Below are positions 37,384 to 46,584 of a DNA stretch of 64,000 nucleotides, piece by piece (position 1 is the stretch's first letter; each line of letters starts with the position of its first letter). Where the stretch lies: positions 39,405 through 103,404 of the forward strand of contig NZ_CATNVD010000018.1 in the NCBI RefSeq assembly GCF_951230155.1, given 5' to 3'. A model generated the notes under the pieces. That model ran no database searches. It was not told the origin of the DNA and saw nothing but the letters and a program-made list of their open reading frames with translations. The position numbers were made by a program, and so were the translations under genes. Origin of the DNA: Parablautia sp. Marseille-Q6255. GTDB lineage: Bacteria > Bacillota > Clostridia > Lachnospirales > Lachnospiraceae.

Positions 37384-37432
37384 ATAATAGCATCTCCATT
37401 TAGTAATCTTGCTTTGCCCAAATGATAATTTT

Positions 37433-37461
37433 ATTTTACCAGAGCCTTTTCATGGTTACAA
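37433..37461 (-). promoter_or_regulatory. promoter of the AraC-family gene
   Basis: TTGTAA (37456-37461), 17-base spacer, TAAAAT (37433-37438) on the minus strand. Confidence 0.55.
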
Positions 37462-37613
37462 TATAAAATTTCTGTCAAAACCATCTTTTCTTTTTGTATA
37501 TTTTGAAGAATAAACGATTCTCCATTTCGGCATATATGATATATCTTTGTCGAAATAAATCGGTTTTTTTCTGCATGAGAGCAAGATTTCTAAATTTTAG
37601 AACAATATACAGC

Positions 37614-37642
37614 TTGAAAACTTCGGCAGAACTATGTATGAT
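37614..37642 (+). promoter_or_regulatory. promoter of the lacto-N-biose operon with candidate AraC sites
   Basis: TTGAAA (37614-37619), 17-base spacer, TATGAT (37637-37642). A direct repeat of the type TTCGGCAnnnTATGATA occurs at about 37526 and again at 37622 across the spacer and -10, a spacing suitable for an AraC-type activator. Confidence 0.6.
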
Positions 37643-37695
37643 AGAGACAGAAACAAAAGTTGTTTGAGCGTTTTTCAATCAAAAGGAGGACAAGT

Positions 37696-39018
37696 ATGAA
37701 AGCAAAAAAAATCACCAGTTTGTTACTGACAGCTTCCATGGCTGCTGGTCTTGCAACAGGAATGGCTGTTCCGGCATCTGCTGAGGAAGAGCAGACTCTG
37801 AAGGTTGCAGTTGTGGAGACTGCATACGGACAGGATATGTGGAAAAATGTCTGTGCAAAATTCGAAGAAGCAAACCCGGGCGTAACAGTTGAGCTTACGA
37901 TCGACAAGAAGCTGGAAGATATCATCACTCCGGCAATGAAATCTGGCGATTATCCGGACGTGATCATGCGTGCAGTCGGATCAGAATCTGCTCTGACAGA
38001 GACATTTGTAAAGGACAACAACGTTGAGGAAATGACAGATGTACTCGAGATGACAGTTCCGGGCGAGGACGTGACTGTAAAAGAAAAAATCCTTCCGGGA
38101 TTCGTTGAGAACTCCATCACAAATCCGTACGGCGACGGCAAGACTTATCTGATGCCGATGTTCTACGGACCATGCGGACTTTTCTACAACAAGGGTCTCT
38201 TTGAAGAAAAGGGCTGGGATGTACCGACAACATGGGATGAGATGTGGACACTGGGCGATACAGCCGCTGAAGAAGGAATCGCACTGTTCACCTATCCGAC
38301 AGCCGGATACTTCGACGCATTCTTCTATGCACTGCTTCATGAAGCAGCAGGCAACGACACTTTCCAGGAAGCTCTGAAATACGGCGAGGGCGTATGGGAT
38401 ACAGAGGGCGCTCAGGCTGCATTTGATATCATCGAAAAGCTTGCTTCCTACACAGAAAAAACAACACCGGCAAATGCAAACGACAATGACTTCCGCAAGA
38501 ACCAGCAGCTCATCCTTGACAACAAGGCTCTGTTCATGCCGAACGGAAACTGGGTAATCGGCGAGATGGCTGACGCTCCGAGAGCAGATGGCTTCGAGTG
38601 GGGCTTCACAGCACTTCCGGCAGTGACAGAAGGCGGCGAGAGAGCTTCCTACACATTCTTCGAGCAGGTTTGGATGCCGAAGGGAGCTGTAAACAAAGAT
38701 CTTGGAAAGCAGTTCATCGCTTACCTGTACTCTGATGAGGCAGCTACTATCTTCGCTGAAGACGGCGGAGCGATCCAGCCGATCCAGGGAATGGCTGACA
38801 AGCTTGAGGGTGACGCAAAGATCTACTACTCCATCTACGATGACGGCGCAGTTGCTGTTATGGATGCATTCGCAACGACAGATCCGGTAGAGGGCGTAAC
38901 AGTTCGTACTACATTCTTTGACCCGATCAACTCTCTTGTAAGTGGAGATAAGACAAAAGACGAATGGGTTGAGCAGATTAAGAAAGACAGCGATGCACTT
39001 CGCGCAGCTCTGAAATAA
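37696..39018 (+). CDS. ABC transporter substrate-binding protein, likely lacto-N-biose/galacto-N-biose
   Basis: 440-residue family-1 solute-binding protein. The signal peptide MKAKKITSLLLTASMAAGLA ends near PASAEEE (type I cleavage after ASA). The mature part opens TLKVAVVETAYGQDMWKNV and contains GPCGLFYNKGLFEEKGWDVP. AAAGGAGG lies eight bases before the ATG at 37696. The substrate is inferred from the downstream GH112 phosphorylase gene. A strong terminator-like hairpin follows the gene. Confidence 0.88.
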   Translation: MKAKKITSLLLTASMAAGLATGMAVPASAEEEQTLKVAVVETAYGQDMWKNVCAKFEEANPGVTVELTIDKKLEDIITPAMKSGDYPDVIMRAVGSESALTETFVKDNNVEEMTDVLEMTVPGEDVTVKEKILPGFVENSITNPYGDGKTYLMPMFYGPCGLFYNKGLFEEKGWDVPTTWDEMWTLGDTAAEEGIALFTYPTAGYFDAFFYALLHEAAGNDTFQEALKYGEGVWDTEGAQAAFDIIEKLASYTEKTTPANANDNDFRKNQQLILDNKALFMPNGNWVIGEMADAPRADGFEWGFTALPAVTEGGERASYTFFEQVWMPKGAVNKDLGKQFIAYLYSDEAATIFAEDGGAIQPIQGMADKLEGDAKIYYSIYDDGAVAVMDAFATTDPVEGVTVRTTFFDPINSLVSGDKTKDEWVEQIKKDSDALRAALK

Positions 39019-39051
39019 TCCTATTCCCATATCTATAAGATGAAGAATGAA

Positions 39052-39080
39052 AACGGACGGTGTTACCACCGTCCGTTTTT
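39052..39080 (+). terminator. intercistronic terminator after binding-protein gene
   Basis: ACGGACGGTG pairs with CACCGTCCGT around a four-base loop, followed by TTTTT. It lies 34 bases after the binding-protein stop and before the first permease, so read-through must be partial. Confidence 0.82.
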
Positions 39081-39104
39081 CGGAATCAGAGAGGAGAAAA
39101 TGTT

Positions 39105-39995
39105 ATGACAAAGAAAAAGGGAAGGAGCCGTTTTATTTTCTGTTGCCTGGCTCCCGCAGCAATTCTCTTTATTATTTTTATGATCATCCCCACCATCGAT
39201 GTATTTCGGATGTCCCTGTACAAATGGGGCGGCTATACTGCCGAAAAAACGTTCGTGGGACTTAAAAATTTCGTTACCCTGTTCCAGAGCGACCGCTTCT
39301 ATCAGGCGTTCCAGAACAGTATTCTTCTGATCGTTCTTGTGACGATCGTGACCTTTGCCCTCGCGATCATCTTTGCCGCAGTCCTTACACGCGAAAAACT
39401 CAAAGGGCAGACCTTCTTCCGGGTTGTGTTTTATATCCCGAATATTCTTTCTGTAGTTGTCATCAGTGCGATCTTCTCCGCGATCTACGATCCGACTCAG
39501 GGTCTTCTCAATTCTTTTTTGAACCTGTTTCGCAATGCGGATGAGCCGATCCTGTGGCTGGGCAGTCAGAAGCTGGTTATCTACAGTATCGTCATCGCTA
39601 TGGTATGGCAGGCGATCGGTTATTACATGGTCATGTACATGGCCAGTATGGCAAATATCCCGGAAAGCCTCTACGAATCAGCCAAGCTGGAAGGAGCCGG
39701 ACGACTGACACAGTTCTTCTCCATCACGCTTCCGCTGATCTGGACAAATATCAGGACAACGCTCACCTTCTTCGTCATCAGTACGATCAACATGAGCTTC
39801 CTGTTTGTAAAAGCGATGACAAACGGCGGTCCGGACGGAGCTTCCAGCGTCTTCCTGAGCTATATGTATCAGGAGGCTTACACGAACTCCTCCTACGGAT
39901 ATGGTATGGCGATCGGCGTTACAGTATTCCTGTTCTCATTCGCCCTTGCCGCTGTATTAAACGCTGCAACCAAACGTGATGAAATCGAATTTTAA
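39105..39995 (+). CDS. CUT1 ABC permease (MalF type)
   Basis: 296 residues, six hydrophobic segments. The EAA loop is YESAKLEGAGRLTQFFSITLP near residue 200. The start is the ATG at 39105 behind GAGGAG; the frame to 39060 crosses the terminator. It pairs with the permease at 40008. Confidence 0.92.
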   Translation: MTKKKGRSRFIFCCLAPAAILFIIFMIIPTIDVFRMSLYKWGGYTAEKTFVGLKNFVTLFQSDRFYQAFQNSILLIVLVTIVTFALAIIFAAVLTREKLKGQTFFRVVFYIPNILSVVVISAIFSAIYDPTQGLLNSFLNLFRNADEPILWLGSQKLVIYSIVIAMVWQAIGYYMVMYMASMANIPESLYESAKLEGAGRLTQFFSITLPLIWTNIRTTLTFFVISTINMSFLFVKAMTNGGPDGASSVFLSYMYQEAYTNSSYGYGMAIGVTVFLFSFALAAVLNAATKRDEIEF

Positions 39996-40007
39996 GGAGG
40001 ATCAGAC

Positions 40008-40898
40008 ATGGCAAACAATAAAAAAATCGGTCGGACAGGCTTTAGTGCTGCCAAAGTGTTGATCTATCTCATCTTATCTGCTCTGGCAATCACGATCATC
40101 GTTCCTGTCGCCTGGGTATTTGTGGCATCCGTAAAAGAGAATTCCGAATTTTACGGAAATCCGTGGGCTCTTCCACAGGGTCTGCATTTTCAGAACTTTG
40201 TCGATGCATGGCAGACTGCCAACATGGGTTCTTACATGCTCAATTCCGTTTTTGTAACTCTGCTTGGAATTTTCCTGCTGATCATCATTGCTCTTCCGGC
40301 AGCATACGTGCTCGCAAGATTTAAGTTTAAGACCGGAAAGTTCTGGAACGTAATGTTTATGGCAGGCCTTTTTATCAATGTGAACTACATCGTTGTTCCA
40401 ATCTTCCTGATGCTCAACAACGGTGACGCAAAGCTCCGCCAGATGTTCGGGGCACCGTTTTTCCTCAATAACCTGTTTATCCTGGCTCTCGTTTACGCAT
40501 CCACAGCGCTTCCGTTTACGATCTACCTTCTGTCCGGATATTTCAAATCTCTGGCGAAGGATTACGAGGAGGCAGCCTATGTCGATGGCGCAGGTTATTT
40601 CAGGACCATGTTCCAGGTCATCATGCCTATGGCAAAGCCAAGCATCGTCACTGTCATTTTGTTCAACTTCCTCGCATTCTGGAACGAATACATCATTTCC
40701 ATGACACTGCTTACGAAGCCGGAGCTGAAAACACTTCCGGTCGGTCTGATGAACCTGATGGCAGCACAGAAATCTGCGGTACAGTACGGTCAGATGTATG
40801 CCGGCCTGGTAATCGTAATGCTTCCTACGCTTCTGCTTTACATCTGTGTCCAGAAGAAACTGACACAGGGCATGACGCTGGGCGGACTCAAAGGCTGA
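40008..40898 (+). CDS. CUT1 ABC permease (MalG type)
   Basis: 296 residues with six membrane segments and EAA loop YEEAAYVDGAGYFRTMFQVIMP-like near 190; the C-terminus ends GMTLGGLKG. It starts 12 bases after the partner permease with AAGGAGG upstream. No ATPase gene follows. Confidence 0.92.
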   Translation: MANNKKIGRTGFSAAKVLIYLILSALAITIIVPVAWVFVASVKENSEFYGNPWALPQGLHFQNFVDAWQTANMGSYMLNSVFVTLLGIFLLIIIALPAAYVLARFKFKTGKFWNVMFMAGLFINVNYIVVPIFLMLNNGDAKLRQMFGAPFFLNNLFILALVYASTALPFTIYLLSGYFKSLAKDYEEAAYVDGAGYFRTMFQVIMPMAKPSIVTVILFNFLAFWNEYIISMTLLTKPELKTLPVGLMNLMAAQKSAVQYGQMYAGLVIVMLPTLLLYICVQKKLTQGMTLGGLKG

Positions 40899-40926
40899 TA
40901 AGGATACCGGATTGGAGGATATGAAA

Positions 40927-41106
40927 ATGGATGAAAGAATGAAAAGCAAACTGATTGCTCTTCTCGCAGGGATCTTTTTTATCATCTGTGTGGCTTTGGT
41001 AATCGTTGGTCAGAGACATATCGGCCCTCAGGGCACTCTGGTCATGCTCGCAGGCCTTGCAGGACTGATCCTGCTGTTATACTGCTACAATAGAAAATTC
41101 AAATAA
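40927..41106 (+). CDS. small two-helix membrane protein of unknown function
   Basis: 59 residues: a short charged start (MDERMKSK), a hydrophobic helix (about 9-29), a short polar turn (QRHIGPQG), a second helix (about 36-52), and a basic end (NRKFK). GGAGG lies eight bases before the ATG at 40927, making it a better start than 40921. It sits between the permeases and GH112 in the same operon with short gaps (28 and 20 bases), so it is probably translated. It could stabilise the transporter, but this is a guess. Confidence 0.7.
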   Translation: MDERMKSKLIALLAGIFFIICVALVIVGQRHIGPQGTLVMLAGLAGLILLLYCYNRKFK

Positions 41107-41126
41107 ACAGGAGGTATTTTCCAGAT

Positions 41127-43286
41127 ATGAGTACAACAAAAGGACGCGTAACCATCCCGACCGATATAGACGTAATACCGCAGACACTGGAGCTGATGGA
41201 GCGCTGGGGCGCTGACGCAGTGCGTGACTGCGACGGAACCGACTTTCCTGCTGAATTAAAGGATGTCAGTGCAAAGATCTACTCTACCTATTATACAACC
41301 AGAAAAGACAATGCCTGGGCACTGAGCCATCCGGAAGAGATCCAGCAGATGTACCTGATGACACCGTTTTATACCGCAGAGGATACTTCTCTTGAAATCG
41401 TTCTGATGAAGGGTCTGTATCCGGACATGCTCACACCCAACTGCCGCGATGATATCCGCCGCTGGTGGGAGGTCGTTGACCGGACGACCGGCGAAGTCGT
41501 AAGCACAGACCGCTGGTCCTACGACAGTGAAAAGGGCAGCGTCCATATCGACAGCGAACCGTTCCATGACTATACGGTAAGCTTCCTCGCGTATATTATG
41601 TGGGACCCGGTACATATGTATAATGCTGTCACAAACGACTGGAAGGATGTAGAGCACCAGATCACCTTTGATGTACGTCAGCCGGAAACACATAAATATA
41701 CCATGGAACGGCTCCGGAGATTTATCAAGGAGCATCCGTACGTAGACGTCCTTCGCTTTACTACCTTTTTCCATCAGTTTACTCTCGTATTTGACGAGCT
41801 TGCCCGTGAAAAATACGTAGACTGGTACGGATACTCAGCATCTGTCAGCCCGTATATTCTGGAACAGTTTGAAAAGGAATGCGGTTATCCGTTCCGCCCG
41901 GAATATATCATTGATCAGGGCTACTACAATAATCAGTACCGGATCCCTTCCAAAGAATATCAGGACTTCCAGGCCTTCCAGCGCAGACATGTCGCACGCC
42001 TTGCAAAAGAGATGGTAGACATCACTCACGAAGAAGGAAAAGAAGCTATGATGTTCCTCGGAGATCATTGGATCGGCACAGAGCCATTCATGGAGGAATT
42101 TCAGCAGATCGGTCTGGATGCCGTAGTCGGAAGTGTCGGTAACGGCTCTACTCTCCGTCTGTTGAGCGATATCCAGGGTGTCGACTGTATCGAAGGCCGT
42201 CTCCTGCCCTACTTCTTCCCGGATACCTTCTACGAAGGCGGCGATCCTGTAAAAGAAGCAAAGGTAAACTGGGTGACTGCACGCCGCGCGATCCTGCGCA
42301 AGCCGATCGACCGTATCGGTTACGGCGGCTACTTAAAGCTTGCTCTCCAGTTCCCGGATTTCGTGGATTATGTAGAAACAGTCTGCGACGAATTCCGCTG
42401 CCTGTATGAAAATATCAAGGGCACCACACCTTACTGTGTAAAGAAGGTAGCCGTATTAAACTGCTGGGGCAAAATGAGAGCCTGGGGCGCACATATGGTA
42501 CACCATGCACTGTATCAGAAGCAGAATTACTCCTATGCAGGCATTATCGAATCACTCTCGGGTGCTCCATTTGACGTGGTATTTATCAGCTTCCAGGATA
42601 TTTTAAATGATCCGTCCATCCTTGACGACATTGACGTGATCCTGAACATCGGCGACGGAGATACCGCTCATACCGGCGGCTTCTGGTGGACAAACCCGAC
42701 CATCGCTCAGAGCATCAAAGCCTTCGTTCACCGCGGCGGCGGACTGATCGGCGTCGGAGAGCCGACCGGCCATCAGGCACAGGGCCGCTATATCCAGCTT
42801 GCCAGCGTCCTGGGCGTAGAAAAGGAGACCGGCTTTACGCTCGGATATGACAAATACAACTGGGAGAACCACCCGCAGCACTTTATCACAGAGGACTGCA
42901 AGGGCGAGATCGACTTCGGAGAGGGCAAGAAAAACATGTACGCGCTTGAAGGAACAACAATCCTCGTCCAGAAGGACAAGGAGGTACAGCTTGCTGTAAA
43001 CGAATTCGGCAAAGGGCGCAGCGTATACATCAGCGGTCTGCCGTACAGCTTTGCAAACAGCCGTCTTCTGTACCGTGCGATCCTCTGGAGCTGCCACGCA
43101 GAAGAGCTCCTGCACCACTGGTTCAGTACGAACGAAAACGTAGAGGTGCACGCTTATCCTGCCAACAAAAAGTACTGCGTCGTAAATAATACATACGAAC
43201 CGCAGGAAACAACCGTTTACAAAGGGGACGGTGAAAGCTTCACCCAGAAATTAAAAGCAAATGAGATCTTATGGTATGAATTATAA
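41127..43286 (+). CDS. 1,3-beta-galactosyl-N-acetylhexosamine phosphorylase, GH112
   Basis: 719-residue cytoplasmic enzyme that splits lacto-N-biose (Gal-b1,3-GlcNAc) or galacto-N-biose (Gal-b1,3-GalNAc) with phosphate to galactose-1-phosphate and the HexNAc. The opening GRVTIPTDIDVIPQTLELME, with RWGADAVRDCDGTDFPAEL after it, is the family signature. Asp313 in FLGDHWIG matches by position the proposed catalytic Asp313 of the Bifidobacterium longum enzyme (from memory). A TIM barrel is followed by a glutaminase-like domain (IGVGEPTGHQAQGRYIQ) and a beta domain. It overlaps the next gene by 11 bases. Confidence 0.93.
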   Translation: MSTTKGRVTIPTDIDVIPQTLELMERWGADAVRDCDGTDFPAELKDVSAKIYSTYYTTRKDNAWALSHPEEIQQMYLMTPFYTAEDTSLEIVLMKGLYPDMLTPNCRDDIRRWWEVVDRTTGEVVSTDRWSYDSEKGSVHIDSEPFHDYTVSFLAYIMWDPVHMYNAVTNDWKDVEHQITFDVRQPETHKYTMERLRRFIKEHPYVDVLRFTTFFHQFTLVFDELAREKYVDWYGYSASVSPYILEQFEKECGYPFRPEYIIDQGYYNNQYRIPSKEYQDFQAFQRRHVARLAKEMVDITHEEGKEAMMFLGDHWIGTEPFMEEFQQIGLDAVVGSVGNGSTLRLLSDIQGVDCIEGRLLPYFFPDTFYEGGDPVKEAKVNWVTARRAILRKPIDRIGYGGYLKLALQFPDFVDYVETVCDEFRCLYENIKGTTPYCVKKVAVLNCWGKMRAWGAHMVHHALYQKQNYSYAGIIESLSGAPFDVVFISFQDILNDPSILDDIDVILNIGDGDTAHTGGFWWTNPTIAQSIKAFVHRGGGLIGVGEPTGHQAQGRYIQLASVLGVEKETGFTLGYDKYNWENHPQHFITEDCKGEIDFGEGKKNMYALEGTTILVQKDKEVQLAVNEFGKGRSVYISGLPYSFANSRLLYRAILWSCHAEELLHHWFSTNENVEVHAYPANKKYCVVNNTYEPQETTVYKGDGESFTQKLKANEILWYEL

Positions 43287-45498
43287 AACAGACTGGGATG
43301 ATACTATATCCTGGGAAAACAGCATCTGCCGCTGGGACGAGGGGATTCCCCTCGGCAGCGGCAGATGCGGCTGTTTATGCTGGGGAACACCTGACAGCCT
43401 GCGTTTTTCCCTGGACCGCACCGATATCTGGGACAAAACAGCACAGTGGTCCCCGACAGAAGCGTTCACCTATCAGAACATGGTCGATCTGGTGCATAAG
43501 GGCGATGAGGAGCAGATCCGGAAAATCTTTGACGCCCCGTATTACTATCCCACCCCTACAAAACTTCCGGCAGGAAAAATTCTGATCCACTTTTCCCCCC
43601 TGTCTGCGCATTCTCCTGTACATTCCCACTTATCCCTCAAAAATGCCTGTGCCTGTATGCACATCGGAAACGGGCAGACGGCTGCCGCTCTGGAGGCCTG
43701 GATCCACGCAAAACGTCATGTGGGGATCATCACCATCGCCGCTCCCCCCGATTGCTTTGAGGCAGAGCTCCTCTCTCCGGATTTTGGGATCGCCGGTGAA
43801 GCAGACACTGTCACATGCAGGGACAAAGACCGTCAGATCTCCCAGGGGACTCTCAGGGATCTGAAGTACGCACCTGCGCGCTATGGAGCAAAGCTGCACG
43901 GTCCTCTCCGGCTTGAGTGGTTTTTACAGGAGATCTGCGCAGACTTCTCCTACGGCATCGTCATGGCGGTAGAGACAGGCCGCACGCAGACGCGTCTTGC
44001 ATGGCAGATCATCTCCAGCGAAGACGGAAGCTGCTATCTGGAGCAGGGCAAACGCGCAGTCACTGACGCACTTCTTGCCGATCCGGATGATCTGTTTGCG
44101 GAGCATAAGGACTGGTGGCACACGTACTGGTCGCAAAGCGGCATTTCTCTGCCGGACGCCCGGATGCAAAAGCAGTGGTATCTTTCTAATTATCTTTTTG
44201 CCTCTGCCTCCCGCAAGGGCAGCGCTCCCATGCCGCTGCAGGGTGTATGGACGGCCGATGACGGGACGCTCCCGCCATGGAAAGGCGATTATCACCATGA
44301 CCTGAACACAGAGCTTTCCTACAGCCATTACCTGAAAGCGAACCATCTGGAGGAGGGCGAAAGCTTTCTCGACCTGCTCTGGAGCCTCCGTAAGCGCGGC
44401 CAGGACTTTGCAAAAACATTTTATCATGCAGACGGCTGCTGTCTGCCCGGCGTCATGACGATTGACGGACAACCACTTGGAGGATGGGGCATGTACTCCC
44501 TTTCTCCCACCAATCAGGTCTGGATCGCCCGGTGCTTTTCTGAGCATTACCGCTACACAGGCAGCAGAACCTTTCTGCGGGACCGCGCCTACCCCTATCT
44601 GCGCGACACCGGATGCTTTATCGAGGATCTCCTGGTGGAGCAGGCAGACGGCACACTGGCGCTTCCGATCTCCAGCTCGCCGGAGATCCACGATGATACG
44701 ATACGCGCATGGCTGACCCCCATGAGCAATTACGATCTGGCTTTGATCCAGGACCTGTATGCGACTCTTCTGAAGCTGTCAAAAGAGCTGGGGCAGGATG
44801 ACGATACACGGAAATGGGAACGGCTGCTCAAAAAGCTGCCTCCTCTGTCCATAAACGAAGAGCATGTGCTGATGCTCTCCCCGGACGAACAGCTCACAGA
44901 GTCACACCGCCATCTGTCAAATGCCATTGCCATCTCTCCGCTCGGCCTTCTGTCCTATAAAAATGAACAGGACGCTGCCATTATAGATGCCTGCATCCGT
45001 GACTACGAGAAGCTTGGTACGAACAACTGGGTAGGATATACCTTTCCGTGGATGTCGCATCTCTATGCAGCCGCCGGAAACGGAGAAAAAGCTGCCGGGA
45101 TGCTTGCTGTCTTCTGGGACTGTTTCTGCGGTCCGAACGGCTTTCACCTCAATGGGGACTATAAGCATACCGGGCACTCTGATTTTACGTACCGCCCCTT
45201 TACGCTGGAGGGAAATATGTTTGCCGCTGACGCGCTTCAGGAAATGCTGTTTCAGATGAAAAACGCAGAGATCGTGCTCTTTCCGGCAATCCCGACTGAC
45301 TGGGCACGGCGCGGCGTCTCCTTTGCTACGCTGCGCGGCGAAAATGGCCTCCTGTGCAGCGCCTCTCTTTTTGAGTCAGATCGTGTCTGCTGGGAAATTT
45401 ATGCGCCACAGGCAATGACGGTAACCGTACATTTTAAACAGAGCCAAAAAACCAGGAGGCTTGACGCTAAAGAGACGTGGCGTGACACATTTTCTTAA
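43276..45498 (+). CDS. glycoside hydrolase, GH95-like (alpha-L-fucosidase/galactosidase)
   Basis: 740-residue cytoplasmic enzyme resembling GH95. The N-terminal beta domain has IPLGSGRCGCLCWG (cf. GNGRLGAMVFGG). The (alpha/alpha)6 barrel has PLQGVWTADDGTLPPWKGDY followed by the HHDLNTELSYSHY block where GH95 catalytic Asn residues lie. The end matches VLFPAIPTDWARRGVSF. It could remove fucose from H-type chains to expose lacto-N-biose, fitting the GH112 partner. The ATG at 43276 lies within the GH112 end; an in-frame ATG at 43261 is the alternative. Neither has a strong ribosome site, so translational coupling is likely. Confidence 0.82.
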   Translation: MNYKTDWDDTISWENSICRWDEGIPLGSGRCGCLCWGTPDSLRFSLDRTDIWDKTAQWSPTEAFTYQNMVDLVHKGDEEQIRKIFDAPYYYPTPTKLPAGKILIHFSPLSAHSPVHSHLSLKNACACMHIGNGQTAAALEAWIHAKRHVGIITIAAPPDCFEAELLSPDFGIAGEADTVTCRDKDRQISQGTLRDLKYAPARYGAKLHGPLRLEWFLQEICADFSYGIVMAVETGRTQTRLAWQIISSEDGSCYLEQGKRAVTDALLADPDDLFAEHKDWWHTYWSQSGISLPDARMQKQWYLSNYLFASASRKGSAPMPLQGVWTADDGTLPPWKGDYHHDLNTELSYSHYLKANHLEEGESFLDLLWSLRKRGQDFAKTFYHADGCCLPGVMTIDGQPLGGWGMYSLSPTNQVWIARCFSEHYRYTGSRTFLRDRAYPYLRDTGCFIEDLLVEQADGTLALPISSSPEIHDDTIRAWLTPMSNYDLALIQDLYATLLKLSKELGQDDDTRKWERLLKKLPPLSINEEHVLMLSPDEQLTESHRHLSNAIAISPLGLLSYKNEQDAAIIDACIRDYEKLGTNNWVGYTFPWMSHLYAAAGNGEKAAGMLAVFWDCFCGPNGFHLNGDYKHTGHSDFTYRPFTLEGNMFAADALQEMLFQMKNAEIVLFPAIPTDWARRGVSFATLRGENGLLCSASLFESDRVCWEIYAPQAMTVTVHFKQSQKTRRLDAKETWRDTFS

Positions 45499-45525
45499 AT
45501 AGTTTGCGGAAGCTGTGACTTTATC

Positions 45526-45554
45526 TTGATTCTGTCCCTTTCATCGAGTATACT
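45526..45554 (+). promoter_or_regulatory. promoter of methyltransferase gene
   Basis: TTGATT (45526-45531), 17-base spacer, TATACT (45549-45554). Confidence 0.75.
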
Positions 45555-45606
45555 TTTGGGGAAAACAGCTTATTTTTGTGGAAAAGAGCTTATACAGGAG
45601 GGCTTT

Positions 45607-46464
45607 ATGTGGATTGCAGATAACTGGAACGATTATGAAGTAATAGATACATCCTGCGGAGAAAAGCTGGAGCGCTGGGGAGATTACCTGCTCGTGCGTC
45701 CGGATCCGCAGGTCATCTGGAATACGCCGAAGCGCCACTTCGGCTGGAAGCATCTGAATGGTCATTACCACCGCAGCAAAAAGGGAGGCGGCGAATGGGA
45801 GTTTTTTGACCTTCCGGAACAGTGGAGCATCCGCTACCGCGATCTTACGTTTCATCTGAAACCATTCAGCTTCAAACATACCGGACTCTTTCCGGAGCAG
45901 GCGACAAACTGGGACTGGTTTTCGGAAAAAATCAGACATGCCGGGCGTCCGGTCAAAGTCTTAAATCTTTTTGCCTACACAGGCGGCGCTACGCTTGCCG
46001 CAGCGGCAGCAGGAGCAGCCGTCACACACGTAGACGCATCCAAAGGCATGGTCGGATGGGCAAAGGAAAATGCAGCAGCCTCCGGGCTTTCTGACGCGCC
46101 GATCCGCTGGCTCGTAGATGACTGTGTCAAATTCGTAGAACGGGAGATCCGCCGCGGGAATCACTACGACGGCATCATCATGGACCCTCCCTCCTACGGA
46201 CGCGGTCCCAAAGGCGAGATCTGGAAGATCGAAGAATCGATCCATCCATTCATCCAGCTTGCCGCAAAGCTTTTAAGTGATGATCCGCTGTTCTTTCTCG
46301 TCAACTCCTACACAACAGGGCTTGCTCCGGCCGTCCTGACCTACATGATCTCAACCGAGCTGAAAAAATTCGGCGGTCACGTAGAGTCGCAGGAGATCGG
46401 GCTGCCTGTGACCGAAAGCGGTCTCATCCTCCCGTGCGGAGCATCCGGACGGTGGAGCCGCTGA
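45607..46464 (+). CDS. class I SAM-dependent methyltransferase (RlmI/RlmL-like)
   Basis: 285 residues. The SAM-binding motif I is VLNLFAYTGGATLAAAAAGA (about 118), the acidic motif II is VTHVDASKG, and the catalytic-type motif is IIMDPPSYGRGPKG. This set is typical of 23S rRNA cytosine methyltransferases of the RlmI/K family, but the N-terminal PUA domain is absent. AGGAGGG lies just before the ATG at 45607; the longer frame from 45526 covers the promoter. Monocistronic. The exact rRNA target is unknown. Confidence 0.85.
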   Translation: MWIADNWNDYEVIDTSCGEKLERWGDYLLVRPDPQVIWNTPKRHFGWKHLNGHYHRSKKGGGEWEFFDLPEQWSIRYRDLTFHLKPFSFKHTGLFPEQATNWDWFSEKIRHAGRPVKVLNLFAYTGGATLAAAAAGAAVTHVDASKGMVGWAKENAAASGLSDAPIRWLVDDCVKFVEREIRRGNHYDGIIMDPPSYGRGPKGEIWKIEESIHPFIQLAAKLLSDDPLFFLVNSYTTGLAPAVLTYMISTELKKFGGHVESQEIGLPVTESGLILPCGASGRWSR

Positions 46465-46490
46465 CCGTTCTGTCGCCAGACAGGACATAC

Positions 46491-46549
46491 AAAAACAGAG
46501 AGATTGAAAGGAATGCCGCAAAATACATCCCTTTCAGTCTCTCTGTTTT
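46491..46549. terminator. bidirectional terminator between methyltransferase and folT
   Basis: AAACAGAGAGATTGAAAGG (from 46493) pairs with CCTTTCAGTCTCTCTGTTT (ending near 46548) with one mismatch, A run on the left and T run on the right. A 15-base TGTTTTGTTATCTGC direct duplication follows to 46580. Confidence 0.85.
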
Positions 46550-46584
46550 GTTATCTGCTGTTTTGTTATCTGCTGTTTTGCTTA

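Noticed and set aside
46544..46580. 15-base tandem TGTTTTGTTATCTGC as a separate repeat element
   Set aside because: Only two and a half copies next to a terminator; likely slippage with no visible role.
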